Origin: Flectonema sp. DT1601
Taxonomy: Eukaryota; Euglenozoa; Diplonemea; Diplonemida; Diplonemidae
Direction of reading: 5' to 3'
Length of the DNA: 64,000 bases
Assembly (NCBI GenBank): GCA_964019425.1
Contig: OZ025802.1
Location: 930,001-994,000, forward strand
The notes under the pieces: generated by a model
Database searches by the model: none
What the model saw: only the letters and a program-made list of their open reading frames with translations
Told to the model about the DNA's origin: nothing
Translations under genes and position numbers: made by a program
Part shown: positions 24,001 through 32,027 of the stretch, in pieces
Numbering within the stretch: the first letter of the stretch is position 1
How the letters are laid out: each line of letters opens with the position of its first letter

Positions 24001-27000
24001 CTGATGGATGGGTCGGGATCGATGTCAAACCACTTTGGACATCACCCTCACGGATACTACGCGATGTTGGAAGCTCTCAGGGATTGGGTTCGTGCTATTC
24101 CACTCACCGGTGAGCGTGCCACTACTCAGGGAGCCAACTCGACAGCGCCAAATGGAGGAATCAGAGTCGGTTTGATCCAATTCTCCAAGTCTGATGAGGC
24201 ATTGAGGACGCCAACCAATGTTGGAACTGGTGGAAGACTGTCGGGTGCGATCGATGAGATCCTTGCCGACGTTGGTTGGCATGAGCACCACTTCATGGCG
24301 TCTTCGACTTACATAGAGAAGGCTCTGGAATTCGCTGACAACATGTTCGGAGGGTCCCCACCGAAGCGTAAGAAGATTCTCTTGGTCTTAACGGACGGTA
24401 AGATCTACGATGCTGGTAAACTGGGAAAGACGAAGGGTTACCTCGGAACAAGAGATGTCGAGATCTTCGGAATTGTGTTGAGAAGGTTCGAAACCAGTAC
24501 GACGGTCGACAAGGACGCGGAGGAGACTCTGAAGACGATTGTCACGGCGCCAATTACGGACCACTACATGAACTTGCCGATGGACGACTTCAGCAAGGTG
24601 CTTTCGGGGATCTGCGACCCGACGACGAAGTTTGGTGGTCAGGTGTTGAAGACGGCTGCGTACGAGCTTCCTTGTATGTTCTACGAAGACGTGCGCACTT
24701 GTGAAGGAAGCAGCATATGCACTTGGAACACTTCGAATCTCCACTGCGAGGACAGCGCGTGCCACAAGTTCTGTGAGGAATCGAAGTGCACGTCTTACAC
24801 GGGAGAAGTTTGTGAGTGGGAGACGACGGGGAAGTACTGCCACAAAAAGTTGCCTTGCGTGTACACGGAGGAACAAACCTGCACAGCTGATGACAAGTGC
24901 TACTGGTACCAGGACGATCAGAAGTGTGGTAAGCAGCCTTGCGTGTCTGAAACGACTGAAGATGCGTGCAGGGCCGACAGGTTTGGTTGTGAATGGGACA
25001 GCAGCACTTCCCTGTGCACAGCTTTCCCATGCAAGTATTCGGTTGCTGCGACTTGTACTGCTGATGCTGAGTGTCAGTGGGACGGTGTGAGTGACATCTG
25101 CGTGCACAAACCATGTTACTACTCGACGGAGGACAAGTGCGTGAAGCACTCATCTGACTGTGAATGGGTTTCAGGAAACTGTCAGATGAAGGTCTGCGTT
25201 GAGCACATCAGTGAGTTGAATTGCATTAAGGATTCGAACTGTGAATGGGCCACTGATCACGCACCTGGAAGCTGCAACATCAAGGTGTGCCACACGTACG
25301 GAGACAAGACGAGCTGCGAATCAGCGCAAGCTGTTGCGGACGGATGTGTTTGGGACAAGAACAACAAGTGCGAGTACTCAGTTGATACTTGCAAGACTGT
25401 GTTGGATGACTGCGAGTGCAAGCAAACGATTGGCTGTGCTTGGGAGTCGGAGCCAGGACCAGATGTGATGCCAAGATGCTTCCCATCGATCTACAGCAAC
25501 TGTGAAGGAATGGACATGGTCTTCTTGCTCGACGGTTCCTCAGACATGAATGCGCAATTCGGACGCCATCCAAGTGGATACATCGGACTCCTCGAGACGA
25601 TGGCTCACTGGATCAAGCAGCTTCCACTTACGGGTGAGTCAGCCAATGTGGACGAGACTGCAGCCCACAAGTCAGGAATGAGAGCAGCGTTTGTTCAATA
25701 CAATGCTAAATCCAGTGCCCTCCGTACTCCAAGTGCTATCGGTGCTGGTGGAAGACTCTCTGGAAGTGAGACGGAGTTGCTGAATGACCTCGACTGGCAC
25801 ACGGCGAACCAGATCGCCAAGAAGAACACCACTGCGGACTACGAGAAGGACGACCACTACTTGCAACACGCTCTTGATATGGCTGCTAAGATATTGGAAG
25901 GTTCAGCGTACGACAGAAAGAAGGTTGTCATGATCTTTTCTGCTGGCATCATCAGCGACAAGGATTACCTCAGCAAGCCAAAGCTTCTCCTGGACTCCAT
26001 GCACGCCTCGACTTTTGCGGTTGGTATGCGCCGACACGGTGCCTCGACTCACAAGGATGAACTCGTGTTGGATGAGTTGAAGCCAATCGTAACTGCTCCA
26101 AAGGATGGCCACGCGATGAGCATCTCGTTCGATGACTTGGAGAAGGAAGTCCTGACTCAGATCTGTAACGAGGACAACTTGTTCGGATACTTCTTCGTTG
26201 AACACGGTCAGTCTACTCATCAAAAGTGTAGCGAGTGGAAGACCAGCGACAGTTGTTTGATTGATTCACTGTGTGTGTGGACTGTTGACAGTTGTGTTCC
26301 ATCATCGTGCCCTGCTATTTGTAACGAAGCGGAATGCGAACAAGCTGCTGAGGGATGCCACTACTACAGCAAGGACAAGACTTGCAAGCGATCGGTGTGT
26401 TACCACCCAGCGAAATCCGAGTGCGAAGGCGACAAGTTGTGCTGGTGGGATGTTTTAGGAAATACTGCTGAAGACAGTTGCAAACCGGTGGTAGGATGTC
26501 ACAAGCATAAGAGTGACACTCCTTGTGGCAAGGACAATGCTTGTAATTGGGATCAGTCTGTTGGGAAATGTACCGACAAGCGTAGATGTATTGTCCATCC
26601 GGACACCCTGTCGTGTAACAACGACACCGCTTGCGTGTGGAACACTGCCTCTGGTTACTGTGAGGACCGTACTGGATGTGCTCTGTACACTGAGGCAAAA
26701 ACATGTGCTGCTGGTAAAGAACAGTGTTTGTGGATAGTCCAGGATTCCCTTTCGTCTTGCATTGACAAGACATGTGGTGGATACGACTCGCAGCTCACTT
26801 GCAACGCCGAAGAAACATGTGAGTGGAATTCAAACAACGCGACTTGCTTTGACAAGACTGGTTGTGTCTTGCACATGAGACAGGATATCCCAGAGGCATC
26901 TTGTTTGAGTGACGACAGCTGTGTGTGGACTGGCCTCAAGTGTGAAGACAAGGAGGGATGTGCTGCTTACGTTAAACGTGATGCGTGTACACGTGACACG

Positions 27001-28972
27001 GGATGCACTTGGTTGAGCGAGACTAATGTTTGTGTCGATGACGGATGCAGTGCCATTGCGAACATGGATAAATGTGAATCCGATGCGAAGTGCATGTGGT
27101 TTACTAACATCGGAACTAATGATCGCTGTGATGACAAGTGCAGTGCACACTTCACTTCCAAGGACTGCAACACCGTTGCCATCTGTGAGTGGTCTCAAGA
27201 CACCTGTATCCCAAGTAACTTCTGTCCTGCTACCTACGGAAAAGACAGCGAGAACTGTAACGAGGACATTAATTGTGAATGGTATGTTTATGTTTGTTTT
27301 GCAGTCGTGGCTGCAATAGTATACGTGGTTTTCCCTCTCCTTTTTGTTCTTTTTTCTTTTTTTCCTTTTTTCTTTTTTTTCTCTCGTTTCTTCTTTTTTT
27401 TTTGTATGGTCTTAAACAATCCGCAAAAACAGGGACGTGTTGTATGAGCGTTGCAACAAGAAGAAGGCTTGCGTGATGTACCCATCTGAAGTTGCGTGCA
27501 ACGCCACCAGCAGCAAGTGTATCTGGGAGAAGGAGAGCAACGTGTGCAAGGACATCGCACAGTGCTCGTTCTACGATTCCTCGTTGGTATGTTTTTTTTT
27601 TTTTTTTTTTTTTAAATTTTTCTATCGAAATGTGACGCAGTTTTTAAGGTGGAAGCTTTTTTTTATTCTTTTTGTTCTTTTTTTTTTGGTCACGGCAGAA
27701 ATAAAAAAAAAGGGACCAACAAAACATAATAAAATAATAATACCATCAGGAGTGTGCCAAGGACGCTGGTTGTCAGTGGTCCGACGCCGAACCTGTGTGT
27801 CTGCCAAGAGACGATCCATGCAGTGGAAGACCAGAGAACCTGTGTACCGCTGAGGAGTGCATCTGGGAAGGTGATAAGTGTAAGTTGAAGTGCAGCGAAA
27901 CCTGCAGCGCGGCGGGAGGAGTCTGCAACGGCGAGTGCTGCACTTGCAAGCAGGGATACCACGGAGAGAGGTGTGACATGTGCCTGTTTGGAAAATCGGA
28001 GAGTGGCGGGTGCCTCACGTGCTCTGCTGAGTTCTGCAGCAACCACGGACGCTGTGACTCTGAAATGACTTCGTGCATCTGTGACAGTGGCTACGGAGGT
28101 GCTGACTGCAGTGCGAGAGTTTGCAGTGCTGAGATGCCAGTTTGGTACACTACCTTCCCGCTTCGTCCGATGAAGAACGAGCGTTTCACTTTCATCATCC
28201 ACGGTTGTTGGGACGATGCCGCGAACAGCACTGGTCGCGACGTTAAGATAGTTCCGGCATCGCAGACGTGTGACAGCCCTGCTTCATGTGGTATGTTATT
28301 TTAATTTTACTGTTTGCGTAATTGTGTTCTCGGTTTTATGGTTTCTTTCGGATGGGGGGTTTTTTTGTGTATTTTTGAAGGGGAGGAAGATGTGAAACAA
28401 AAAGAAATAGCAAAAAAAACTCCAAACAAACAGAGAAACCAATGTTGATGTCCGACGAGCAGCTGGAGATTGGAGATGAGGGTGCGAAGTGTACCAGCTC
28501 AAGAGTTTTGAATGCTGCATTAGAGCCAAAGAGTAAGATGGAGTTGTTGGTTAACACGACTGTGGCATTTGCTGATGAAGATGACAGAGAATTGATTGTG
28601 TGCTGGAGAGACCCGGTCAGGGACCAATGGAGAGAGCTTGAGACTCACTACAAAAATGGAAGTGTTACCAGGACTACTATCGTACAGGGTGCTGTTGATG
28701 AAGACACGGGTTCGAGACCTGCTCCAAATTTGGCTGGAACTGGTGATGAGTGTTGCGAGGGATTGAGACTCGGTGAAGTTTGTCTACCAACTGCTCTTGT
28801 TATCGTCCTCTGGGTGTTGGTACTCTTCTTGATTGGATATCTAGTTTTTGCCCTGGTCAAAGGGAAGAAGGAGAATGACGCTCTAAGCAACCAACCAAAG
28901 AAGGGTTACCAAGACTTCGAGATGGAAGATGGAAACAGTGGTTTGGTAAATGATCAAAGAAGCAGCAACTAG
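1..28972 (+). CDS. Gene A: giant vWA/C-type-lectin/Cys-rich type I membrane protein (5' part outside the window)
   Basis: Spliced model: exon 1 (open at base 1, frame 1) to 27281, exon 2 27433-27586, exon 3 27750-28290, exon 4 28434-28972 with TAG stop. The phases agree at all three junctions: TG|G makes Trp in a C-E-W-D repeat, the second junction falls between codons, and G|AG makes Glu. The visible part encodes 9,504 residues, inferred as 3636-13139 by comparison with gene B. Order: 26 DWxCxC repeats, module + CTLD 2, two vWA, module + CTLD 3, eleven vWA each followed by CxWD repeats, EGF-like modules, membrane-proximal domain, one transmembrane helix, short tail. vWA domains bind protein ligands through a MIDAS metal site and CTLDs can bind sugars, so a giant surface adhesin is inferred. 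It has no recognised named orthologue. The frame is unbroken and the cysteine spacing is kept throughout, so it looks functional. The true start is not in the window. Confidence 0.93.
148..4377 (+). repeat. Array of 26 DWxCxC repeats (gene A)
   Basis: Twenty-six tandem units of about 54 residues, each with a core of D-W-x-C-x-C followed by PP or a similar pair, and usually opening with D-E-C. In three units the core is D-F-x-C-x-C. Many units carry CANDTC or CANTTC, which contain N-glycosylation sequons. Between about 950 and 1760 the units run in a higher-order pattern of three types (TCPTCANTTC, DLHxDxC, ATCPTCANDTC). The spacing recalls EGF-like disulphide modules, but I do not recognise a named family. 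The array separates the N-terminal six vWA domains from CTLD 2. Confidence 0.85.
4594..5448 (+). other. Novel module + CTLD 2 (gene A)
   Basis: Bases 4594-4929 encode a roughly 110-residue module shared with the other two CTLDs (pattern: EDGY, C-x-x-CAG-x-GI, DGN-x-R, LTWNLG, YS). Bases 4930-5448 encode the CTLD: HYYRHF start, C-x-W-E-E-A helix region, GSGWIGA, WKWVTGP and a closing FICEWG. The sugar-site positions read EPT and, in place of WND, EWST, so calcium-dependent sugar binding is probably lost. Confidence 0.8.
5890..6570 (+). other. vWA domain A1 (gene A), metal site lost
   Basis: Residues 5599-5825. The site positions read SGTKN, GAYI and LTGS, so Asp, Thr and the late Asp are all gone, while FGRHPVGF and the fold strands remain. 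Confidence 0.85.
7474..8166 (+). other. vWA domain A2 (gene A), mostly lost metal site
   Basis: Residues 6127-6357. GGSST replaces DxSxS and GMMI replaces GTYI; the late Asp (LADG) is kept. Confidence 0.85.
8731..9651 (+). other. Novel module + CTLD 3 (gene A)
   Basis: Same two-part unit inserted between the second and third vWA of this part of the protein, which explains the 2.59-kb spacing there against the usual 1.55 kb. The CTLD (9064-9651) has GEGWIGATD, WRWMTGPE, a GQPDD motif (QPD is the galactose-type motif in animal CTLDs), GEDF, and WRD where WND is expected. The Asn-to-Arg change makes calcium binding doubtful. Confidence 0.8.
10066..10767 (+). other. vWA domain A3 (gene A), complete MIDAS
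   Basis: Residues 6991-7224. DGSGS, GTYI and FTDG are present. Confidence 0.9.
11143..11438 (+). repeat. 296-bp block identical to 14230-14525
   Basis: Part of the A3-A4 linker. It is identical, base for base, to the A5-A6 linker 3,087 bp downstream, while the flanks diverge at once. It covers the end of one CxWD repeat, four full ones and the start of the next. Confidence 0.95.
11605..12312 (+). other. vWA domain A4 (gene A), partial MIDAS
   Basis: Residues 7504-7739. DGGDS lacks the first Ser; KTYL and FADN are present. It shares an ALQPxPxKTYLLGG insert with A6, its close sister. Confidence 0.88.
13168..13848 (+). other. vWA domain A5 (gene A), complete MIDAS
   Basis: Residues 8025-8251. 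DGSDS, ETYI and LNDG are present. Confidence 0.9.
14230..14525 (+). repeat. 296-bp block identical to 11143-11438
   Basis: Second member of the identical pair in gene A. The same pair recurs in gene B at 55028-55323 and 58115-58410. Confidence 0.95.
14695..15399 (+). other. vWA domain A6 (gene A), partial MIDAS
   Basis: Residues 8534-8768. DGGVS lacks the first Ser; KTYL and ITDD are present. It is closest to A4, two units upstream. Confidence 0.88.
16261..16947 (+). other. vWA domain A7 (gene A), complete MIDAS
   Basis: Residues 9056-9284. DGSGS, GTYV and ITDG are present. Confidence 0.9.
17821..18513 (+). other. vWA domain A8 (gene A), complete MIDAS
   Basis: Residues 9576-9806. DGSGS, STYI and ITDG are present. 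Confidence 0.9.
19354..20034 (+). other. vWA domain A9 (gene A), complete MIDAS
   Basis: Residues 10087-10313. DGSTS, GTYI and ISDG are present. The Phe three residues before it is Tyr in gene B. Confidence 0.9.
20755..20778 (+). repeat. Poly-serine run in a CxWD repeat
   Basis: Eight serine codons (mainly TCG) inside the linker just before vWA A10. Likely replication slippage, tolerated in a surface loop between cysteines. Confidence 0.85.
20902..21567 (+). other. vWA domain A10 (gene A), metal site lost
   Basis: SGHEK, HTNL and FTGP stand at the three site positions. The signature is altered to YGRYPHGY. Confidence 0.82.
22447..23067 (+). other. vWA domain A11 (gene A), degenerate MIDAS
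   Basis: DGSDA keeps the first Asp, but EAHI and ISSA lack the other ligands. It is the shortest vWA, lacking the loop after LPL. Confidence 0.82.
23977..24636 (+). other. vWA domain A12 (gene A), complete MIDAS
   Basis: DGSGS, STYI and LTDG are present. It is a complete site flanked by degenerate ones (A11 and A13). Confidence 0.9.
25501..26187 (+). other. vWA domain A13 (gene A), degenerate MIDAS
   Basis: DGSSD keeps Asp and one Ser; DHYL and FSAG lack the Thr and the late Asp. It is the last vWA before the membrane-proximal stalk. Confidence 0.82.
26188..27586 (+). repeat. C-terminal CxWD repeat stalk (gene A)
   Basis: After the last vWA the CxWD repeats continue without another vWA through the end of exon 1 and exon 2, forming a disulphide-rich stalk before the EGF-like modules. 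The spacing C-x-x-D-x-x-C-x-W is kept across intron 1. The range includes intron 1 (27282-27432). Confidence 0.85.
27282..27432 (+). other. Intron 1 of gene A (151 bp, phase 2)
   Basis: GTATGT donor at 27282 and AACAG acceptor. Splicing restores Trp-Asp of a CxWD repeat. The middle is a long T/C tract, but the last 20 bases are A-rich. TGTTTTGC at 27295-27302 can pair with GCAAAAACA at 27423-27431 apart from one bulged A. The exon 1 frame stays open through the intron to a stop at 27447. Confidence 0.9.
27587..27749 (+). other. Intron 2 of gene A (163 bp, phase 0)
   Basis: GTATGT donor and ATCAG acceptor. A 22-base T run (27592-27613) follows the donor; the 3' end is A-rich with a 9-base A run at 27703. 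Splicing joins Ser-Leu to Glu-Cys-Ala and keeps the cysteine pattern. Confidence 0.9.
27879..28109 (+). other. EGF-like modules (gene A, exon 3)
   Basis: Two EGF-like units: one with CNGECCTCKQGYHGERC and a canonical one with CSNHGRC then CICDSGYGGADC (CxCxxGYxGxxC ending). They lie between the CxWD stalk and the membrane-proximal domain, a usual position in type I receptors. Confidence 0.85.
28110..28783 (+). other. Membrane-proximal ectodomain (gene A, exons 3-4)
   Basis: About 177 residues, apparently beta-rich, interrupted by intron 3. Elements include FTFIIHGCWDD, GRDVKIVP, a Cys pair, and RELIVCWRD followed by W-R-E-L. The VKIVP...C...LxxCWR...W arrangement resembles extracellular domains I associate with other protist surface proteins, but I cannot name a family. 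Confidence 0.5.
28291..28433 (+). other. Intron 3 of gene A (143 bp, phase 1)
   Basis: GTATGT donor and AACAG acceptor. The first half is T-rich and the second A-rich. CTGTTTG at 28310-28316 is exactly complementary to CAAACAG at 28427-28433, which contains the acceptor. There is no pyrimidine tract next to the acceptor. Confidence 0.88.
28784..28969 (+). other. Transmembrane helix and cytoplasmic tail (gene A)
   Basis: A roughly 25-residue hydrophobic stretch (LPTALVIVLWVLVLFLIGYL and onward, residues about 13078-13102) followed by K-G-K-K, a stop-transfer signal. The roughly 37-residue polar tail contains GYQDF, which fits a YxxF/YxxPhi endocytic sorting motif. With the gene B signal peptide this gives a type I topology. 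Confidence 0.9.
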
Positions 28973-29147
28973 TGTGCTGCTTTCGAAGGTCTTTTCCTTT
29001 TTTTTAAGTTTTAAAGAACCCTTTGAGACCCCTTCCCGTATCCCTTACTGCTCATCATTATGTCACGAAACAGTTTATTCTGATTGCCTTACTTATGGTC
29101 CCTCCTCCCAAAGTCACGCCAACGAGCTATTGGTTGAATTGAACTTT

Positions 29148-29153
29148 AATAAA
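29148..29153 (+). terminator. Candidate polyadenylation signal of gene A
   Basis: AATAAA 176 bases after the TAG stop, followed by a T-rich stretch. It is the first AATAAA after the stop. Whether this lineage uses the motif is unknown. Confidence 0.45.
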
Positions 29154-29253
29154 TTTTTATTCATTCTTTTTAAGAAGCGAGAGATGTTGTTCCCGTTTCC
29201 GTTTCCCTCTCATGTTTTTTTACTTCATTTCCTTCACATATTGTTGCAGGTCT

Positions 29254-29290
29254 CAGCTGACTAACGGCTGATTGACAGGCCTGTCAGCTG
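29254..29290. other. Nested palindrome / strong hairpin downstream of gene A
   Basis: CAGCTGAC (29254-29261) is complementary to GTCAGCTG (29283-29290). Inside lies the 14-base perfect palindrome TGACAGGCCTGTCA (29273-29286). The two pairings overlap and compete. The site is GC-rich in an AT-rich spacer, about 280 bases past the stop. Confidence 0.6.
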
Positions 29291-29380
29291 CACAGAAGAG
29301 AAAAGAAATGAAAAAAAGTCCGTACTATTGTGTGGTTTTGCGTTGTTAAAAATATTGTACTTACGGCTTTTGTTTCCCTC

Positions 29381-29383
<3 letters not shown>

Positions 29384-29418
<35 letters not shown>
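29384..29418 (+). repeat. T(35) homopolymer tract
   Basis: Uninterrupted run of 35 T in the spacer, the longest in the window. Confidence 0.95.
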
Positions 29419-29419
<1 letters not shown>

Positions 29420-30329
29420 TTGCTGTCCAATCCCGCAGTATTCTTCCCAGAAAGATCCTTACGTATCGTAATAAATACCCCCACCCTTGATTTATTTATC
29501 CAAGTACAACCCCTCCAAAGTGTTTCACCCCTTCCGTCTACGGTTGCTTTTTTATCTTCTTTTTTACAAAATAAAAAGAACCGTTTTCCTGAATAATATG
29601 ACTCTTACTACTGAGTAGGGATGAGGCAGTGGAGGTCCTGCGCAGTTATGACCTTAAACTGACTGTCATCCTTATGGTTTCATTTCTTGCTGAGTGATAT
29701 GGCTATGTGCTGCCCAATTTTTTTGTGGTACATTTCTAATACTTTTCGGTAAGCCCACATTACAATTATAATGCTTTGGACAACTGGAGGAGAACGATCC
29801 TCGGTACTGTTTCGGAGTTTTCGTTTTTCTTTCGTGGAGTGTGGGCATTTGGCACATGTGGTCGTATTATAAAGAAAGATGTATATGAAAGAAAGAAGGT
29901 TTTTTTTTTTTTTTTTTCACCTTCCCCCCGACTCTCGGATCATTTCTCTTTTATTTCCTTTAGTTGTTCGTTCACTTCCAGCCGAAGCTATAAAACCACA
30001 ATCTTCGCGATTGGGTCCTTGCTGATGCGGGCTATCCAGACCCCTCGTAGTCATCAGTTCGTATTTATGTTAACGAAATTCTTGTTGGTCTTAATTTAAT
30101 AATTTAGTGCTCTATATATTATATGTTTCTTTTTGTTGTCCTTCCTGTCTTTTTTTTTTTTGCATTTAACAACTCAGTATTGTAAGAACGAAAAAAAAAG
30201 AATGTTGGCAGCACACGTAAACCTCCTTTAGCTTTATCAGTTTAAGTCGGTTCACGGGTTTCGTGCACGAACAAAATAATCACAGTTGTTATATTAATAT
30301 TTCTGTTATGGTTGAAGATAAAAGCCAAT

Positions 30330-30331
<2 letters not shown>

Positions 30332-30360
<29 letters not shown>
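30332..30360 (+). repeat. T(29) homopolymer tract
   Basis: Uninterrupted run of 29 T in the spacer. Confidence 0.95.
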
Positions 30361-30726
30361 GAATAATAACTATTAATACTTAGAAATATTGGAAACCTGA
30401 ATTAGTGTTTAGCTTTGATGGACGTGCCTTTTGTCAGTCTGCCATACCAATCTTTTATTAGATACGGATGTATACTGCAAGGGTTCATTCTGACACTCCC
30501 TGTGGAATTCACGTTTGGAGAGAGATGATGTCCTTTTCTTGTAAGTACTTCTTTCTCCGGTGTAGATTTCCGTCCAGTGGAATGAATTGATACGCAATAA
30601 GTGAGAATTGTCACGTTATTACGGCATTATTTGTTTTCTTTTTTTAAGTATTTTCTTTTTCCTTCTGTTTTGCCCAAATAGGGGCAACGGGGCATTACAA
30701 GGATGTCAGCTCTGAAAGACAGCTGG

Positions 30727-30745
30727 TTTTTTTTTTTTTTTTTTT
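30727..30745 (+). repeat. T(19) homopolymer tract
   Basis: Uninterrupted run of 19 T. Similar shorter runs occur near 29900, 31626 and 31700. Confidence 0.9.
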
Positions 30746-31265
30746 ACAGTTTTTTAAAATGGGTGGCTGAAAGGTGGTAAAGGGTTGAACAAAAATCGCG
30801 GGGTGCTCCGACCACCCCGTCTATTCCAGAAACCCCATTTTTCATTCAAGCCAATGGAGTTATAGTTTATATGGGGGAAAAAAGAAAAAAAGGAAGCTGG
30901 GCATTTCGATGCGTCTCGTGTAAAATGAACGCCCCGTTCTGAGACTATTTGTGTAGTGGTTAGTTTGTCTGATTATTTAGAAAACTGATCTCAGAAGTTT
31001 ATAACGCAAATGAAATCGAAAAAGTCTACGACCATTTGTGGGACTTGGAGATATACTGTTTCTTGAATTCGGATAAAAACAAAAACCAACATTTTAATTC
31101 ATTCCTGGAGAAGATTAGGTCTTCTAAATTTACTCGGATCGATCCAGTGTGGTTCGATTCAAATAAATGGCTGCTGCCAACCTAGCGTTAATTTTTAATG
31201 CTCTACGAGTGCTTTAGTATATTATCAGTGTAATTGTTCTATCCCGTTTTAATTTTGATGATTTT

Positions 31266-31272
<7 letters not shown>

Positions 31273-31301
<29 letters not shown>

Positions 31302-31317
31302 TTTTTTTTTTTTTTTT
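31273..31317 (+). repeat. (ATT)n microsatellite running into a T tract
   Basis: About nine ATT units followed by a T run. On the - strand it is the A-rich tail of the repeat copy at 31318-31490. Confidence 0.85.
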
Positions 31318-31490
31318 AGTTCGATAGTTTAATAAGCTAGGCGAGGCGGAAAGCTGGAGATTGGTATTTATTAATCTTCAGTCGATGCTACTTCAACAAT
31401 CTATGCGAAATCTTCGGATATGGCTATGGATTGGGTCCTCTGTTACTGTGAGTTACCCTCCTAGAGCACTCATAATATACAGTAACGTTG
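31318..31490 (-). mobile_element. Decayed retroposon-like repeat, copy 1
   Basis: Shares with 31899-32027 the stretches GATAGTTTAATAA, GCTAGGC, GAAAGCTG and TGTGAGTTAC in the same order. Read on the - strand, both copies end in the same motif (TTATTAAACTATC, then AACT) followed by an A-rich tail. This is the form of a SINE or the 3' end of a LINE. No coding part was seen. Confidence 0.5.
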
Positions 31491-31898
31491 GATTAAATAA
31501 CTAACTAACTATTTTTTTTTTCTTCCCCCCTTTTTTGTTGGAATGAACAGTTTTTTTTTTCCTTTTTTCTTTTCTTCTGTTTCAGTACTGTATTTGTTCT
31601 CTATAACTGACTAATACTAATTAGCTTTTTTTTTTTTTTTTTTTTGTTAATACTATAATTGAGGCGGTTGCCCTTACTGGGGGTGGTCGCTCGCTGTCTT
31701 TTTTTTTTTTAATTTTTGAAAACGATAAGAACGTTCTTGAGACTGAATTATAAGAAATTTGGAATAAAGTCCCCTAGTGAAGCCCTAAGAGGGACAAGTA
31801 GTATAAGATTATGGCCACTGAAAACTATGTTTTTCCACTAGTGTTCTGCTGCCAATCTAAACATAAATATTTGAATTTTTATTTTATTTTATTTTTAT

Positions 31899-32027
31899 TA
31901 GTTTGATAGTTTAATAAAGCTAGGCAAAGGTAGAAAGCTGAAGATCGTTATTCATTAATCCTTTTGTAGTTAAATTCGATCCCTTCCGTCTTCTACTGCT
32001 GTGAGTTACTCATATATAGTAAATAAC
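31899..32027 (-). mobile_element. Decayed retroposon-like repeat, copy 2
   Basis: Shorter, diverged copy of 31318-31490 in the same orientation. On the - strand its tail is made of AAAAT units (31871-31898). Both copies also have CTGCTGCCAAYCTA nearby (31171-31184 and 31846-31859), so the related segment may be longer than the core given. Confidence 0.5.

Larger units (their letters stand above)
10066..26187 (+). repeat. Eleven vWA + CxWD super-repeats of about 1.55 kb (gene A)
   Basis: Successive vWA starts lie 1539, 1563, 1527, 1566, 1560, 1533, 1548, 1545, 1530 and 1524 bp apart. Each unit is a vWA (about 225 residues) plus roughly 290 residues of short repeats of the form PC-x(n)-C-x-x-D-x-x-C-x-WD. 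Most linkers include a segment ending WDxSxxPxxC and a short CxCxxDxxCFW segment directly before the next vWA. A4/A6 and A3/A5 resemble each other more than their neighbours, so a two-unit block was duplicated. Confidence 0.9.

Noticed and set aside
27291-27304. Early AG (TTTTGCAG) as the acceptor of intron 1
   Set aside because: It would give an intron of about 22 bases and does not join to the next CxWD half-repeat; the AG at 27431-27432 restores Trp-Asp exactly.
29989-29995. TATAAAA as a promoter for gene B
   Set aside because: It is 3 kb before the start codon with no supporting element, and such words are expected by chance in AT-rich DNA.
30402-30614. Short open frames in the spacer
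   Set aside because: No domain, signal peptide or composition like the real genes; several are just T- or A-run translations.
31141-31162. Perfect B-box-like GGTTCGATTC, suggesting a tRNA gene
   Set aside because: The flanking bases do not form a T stem, and no A box or acceptor stem lies at the right distance.
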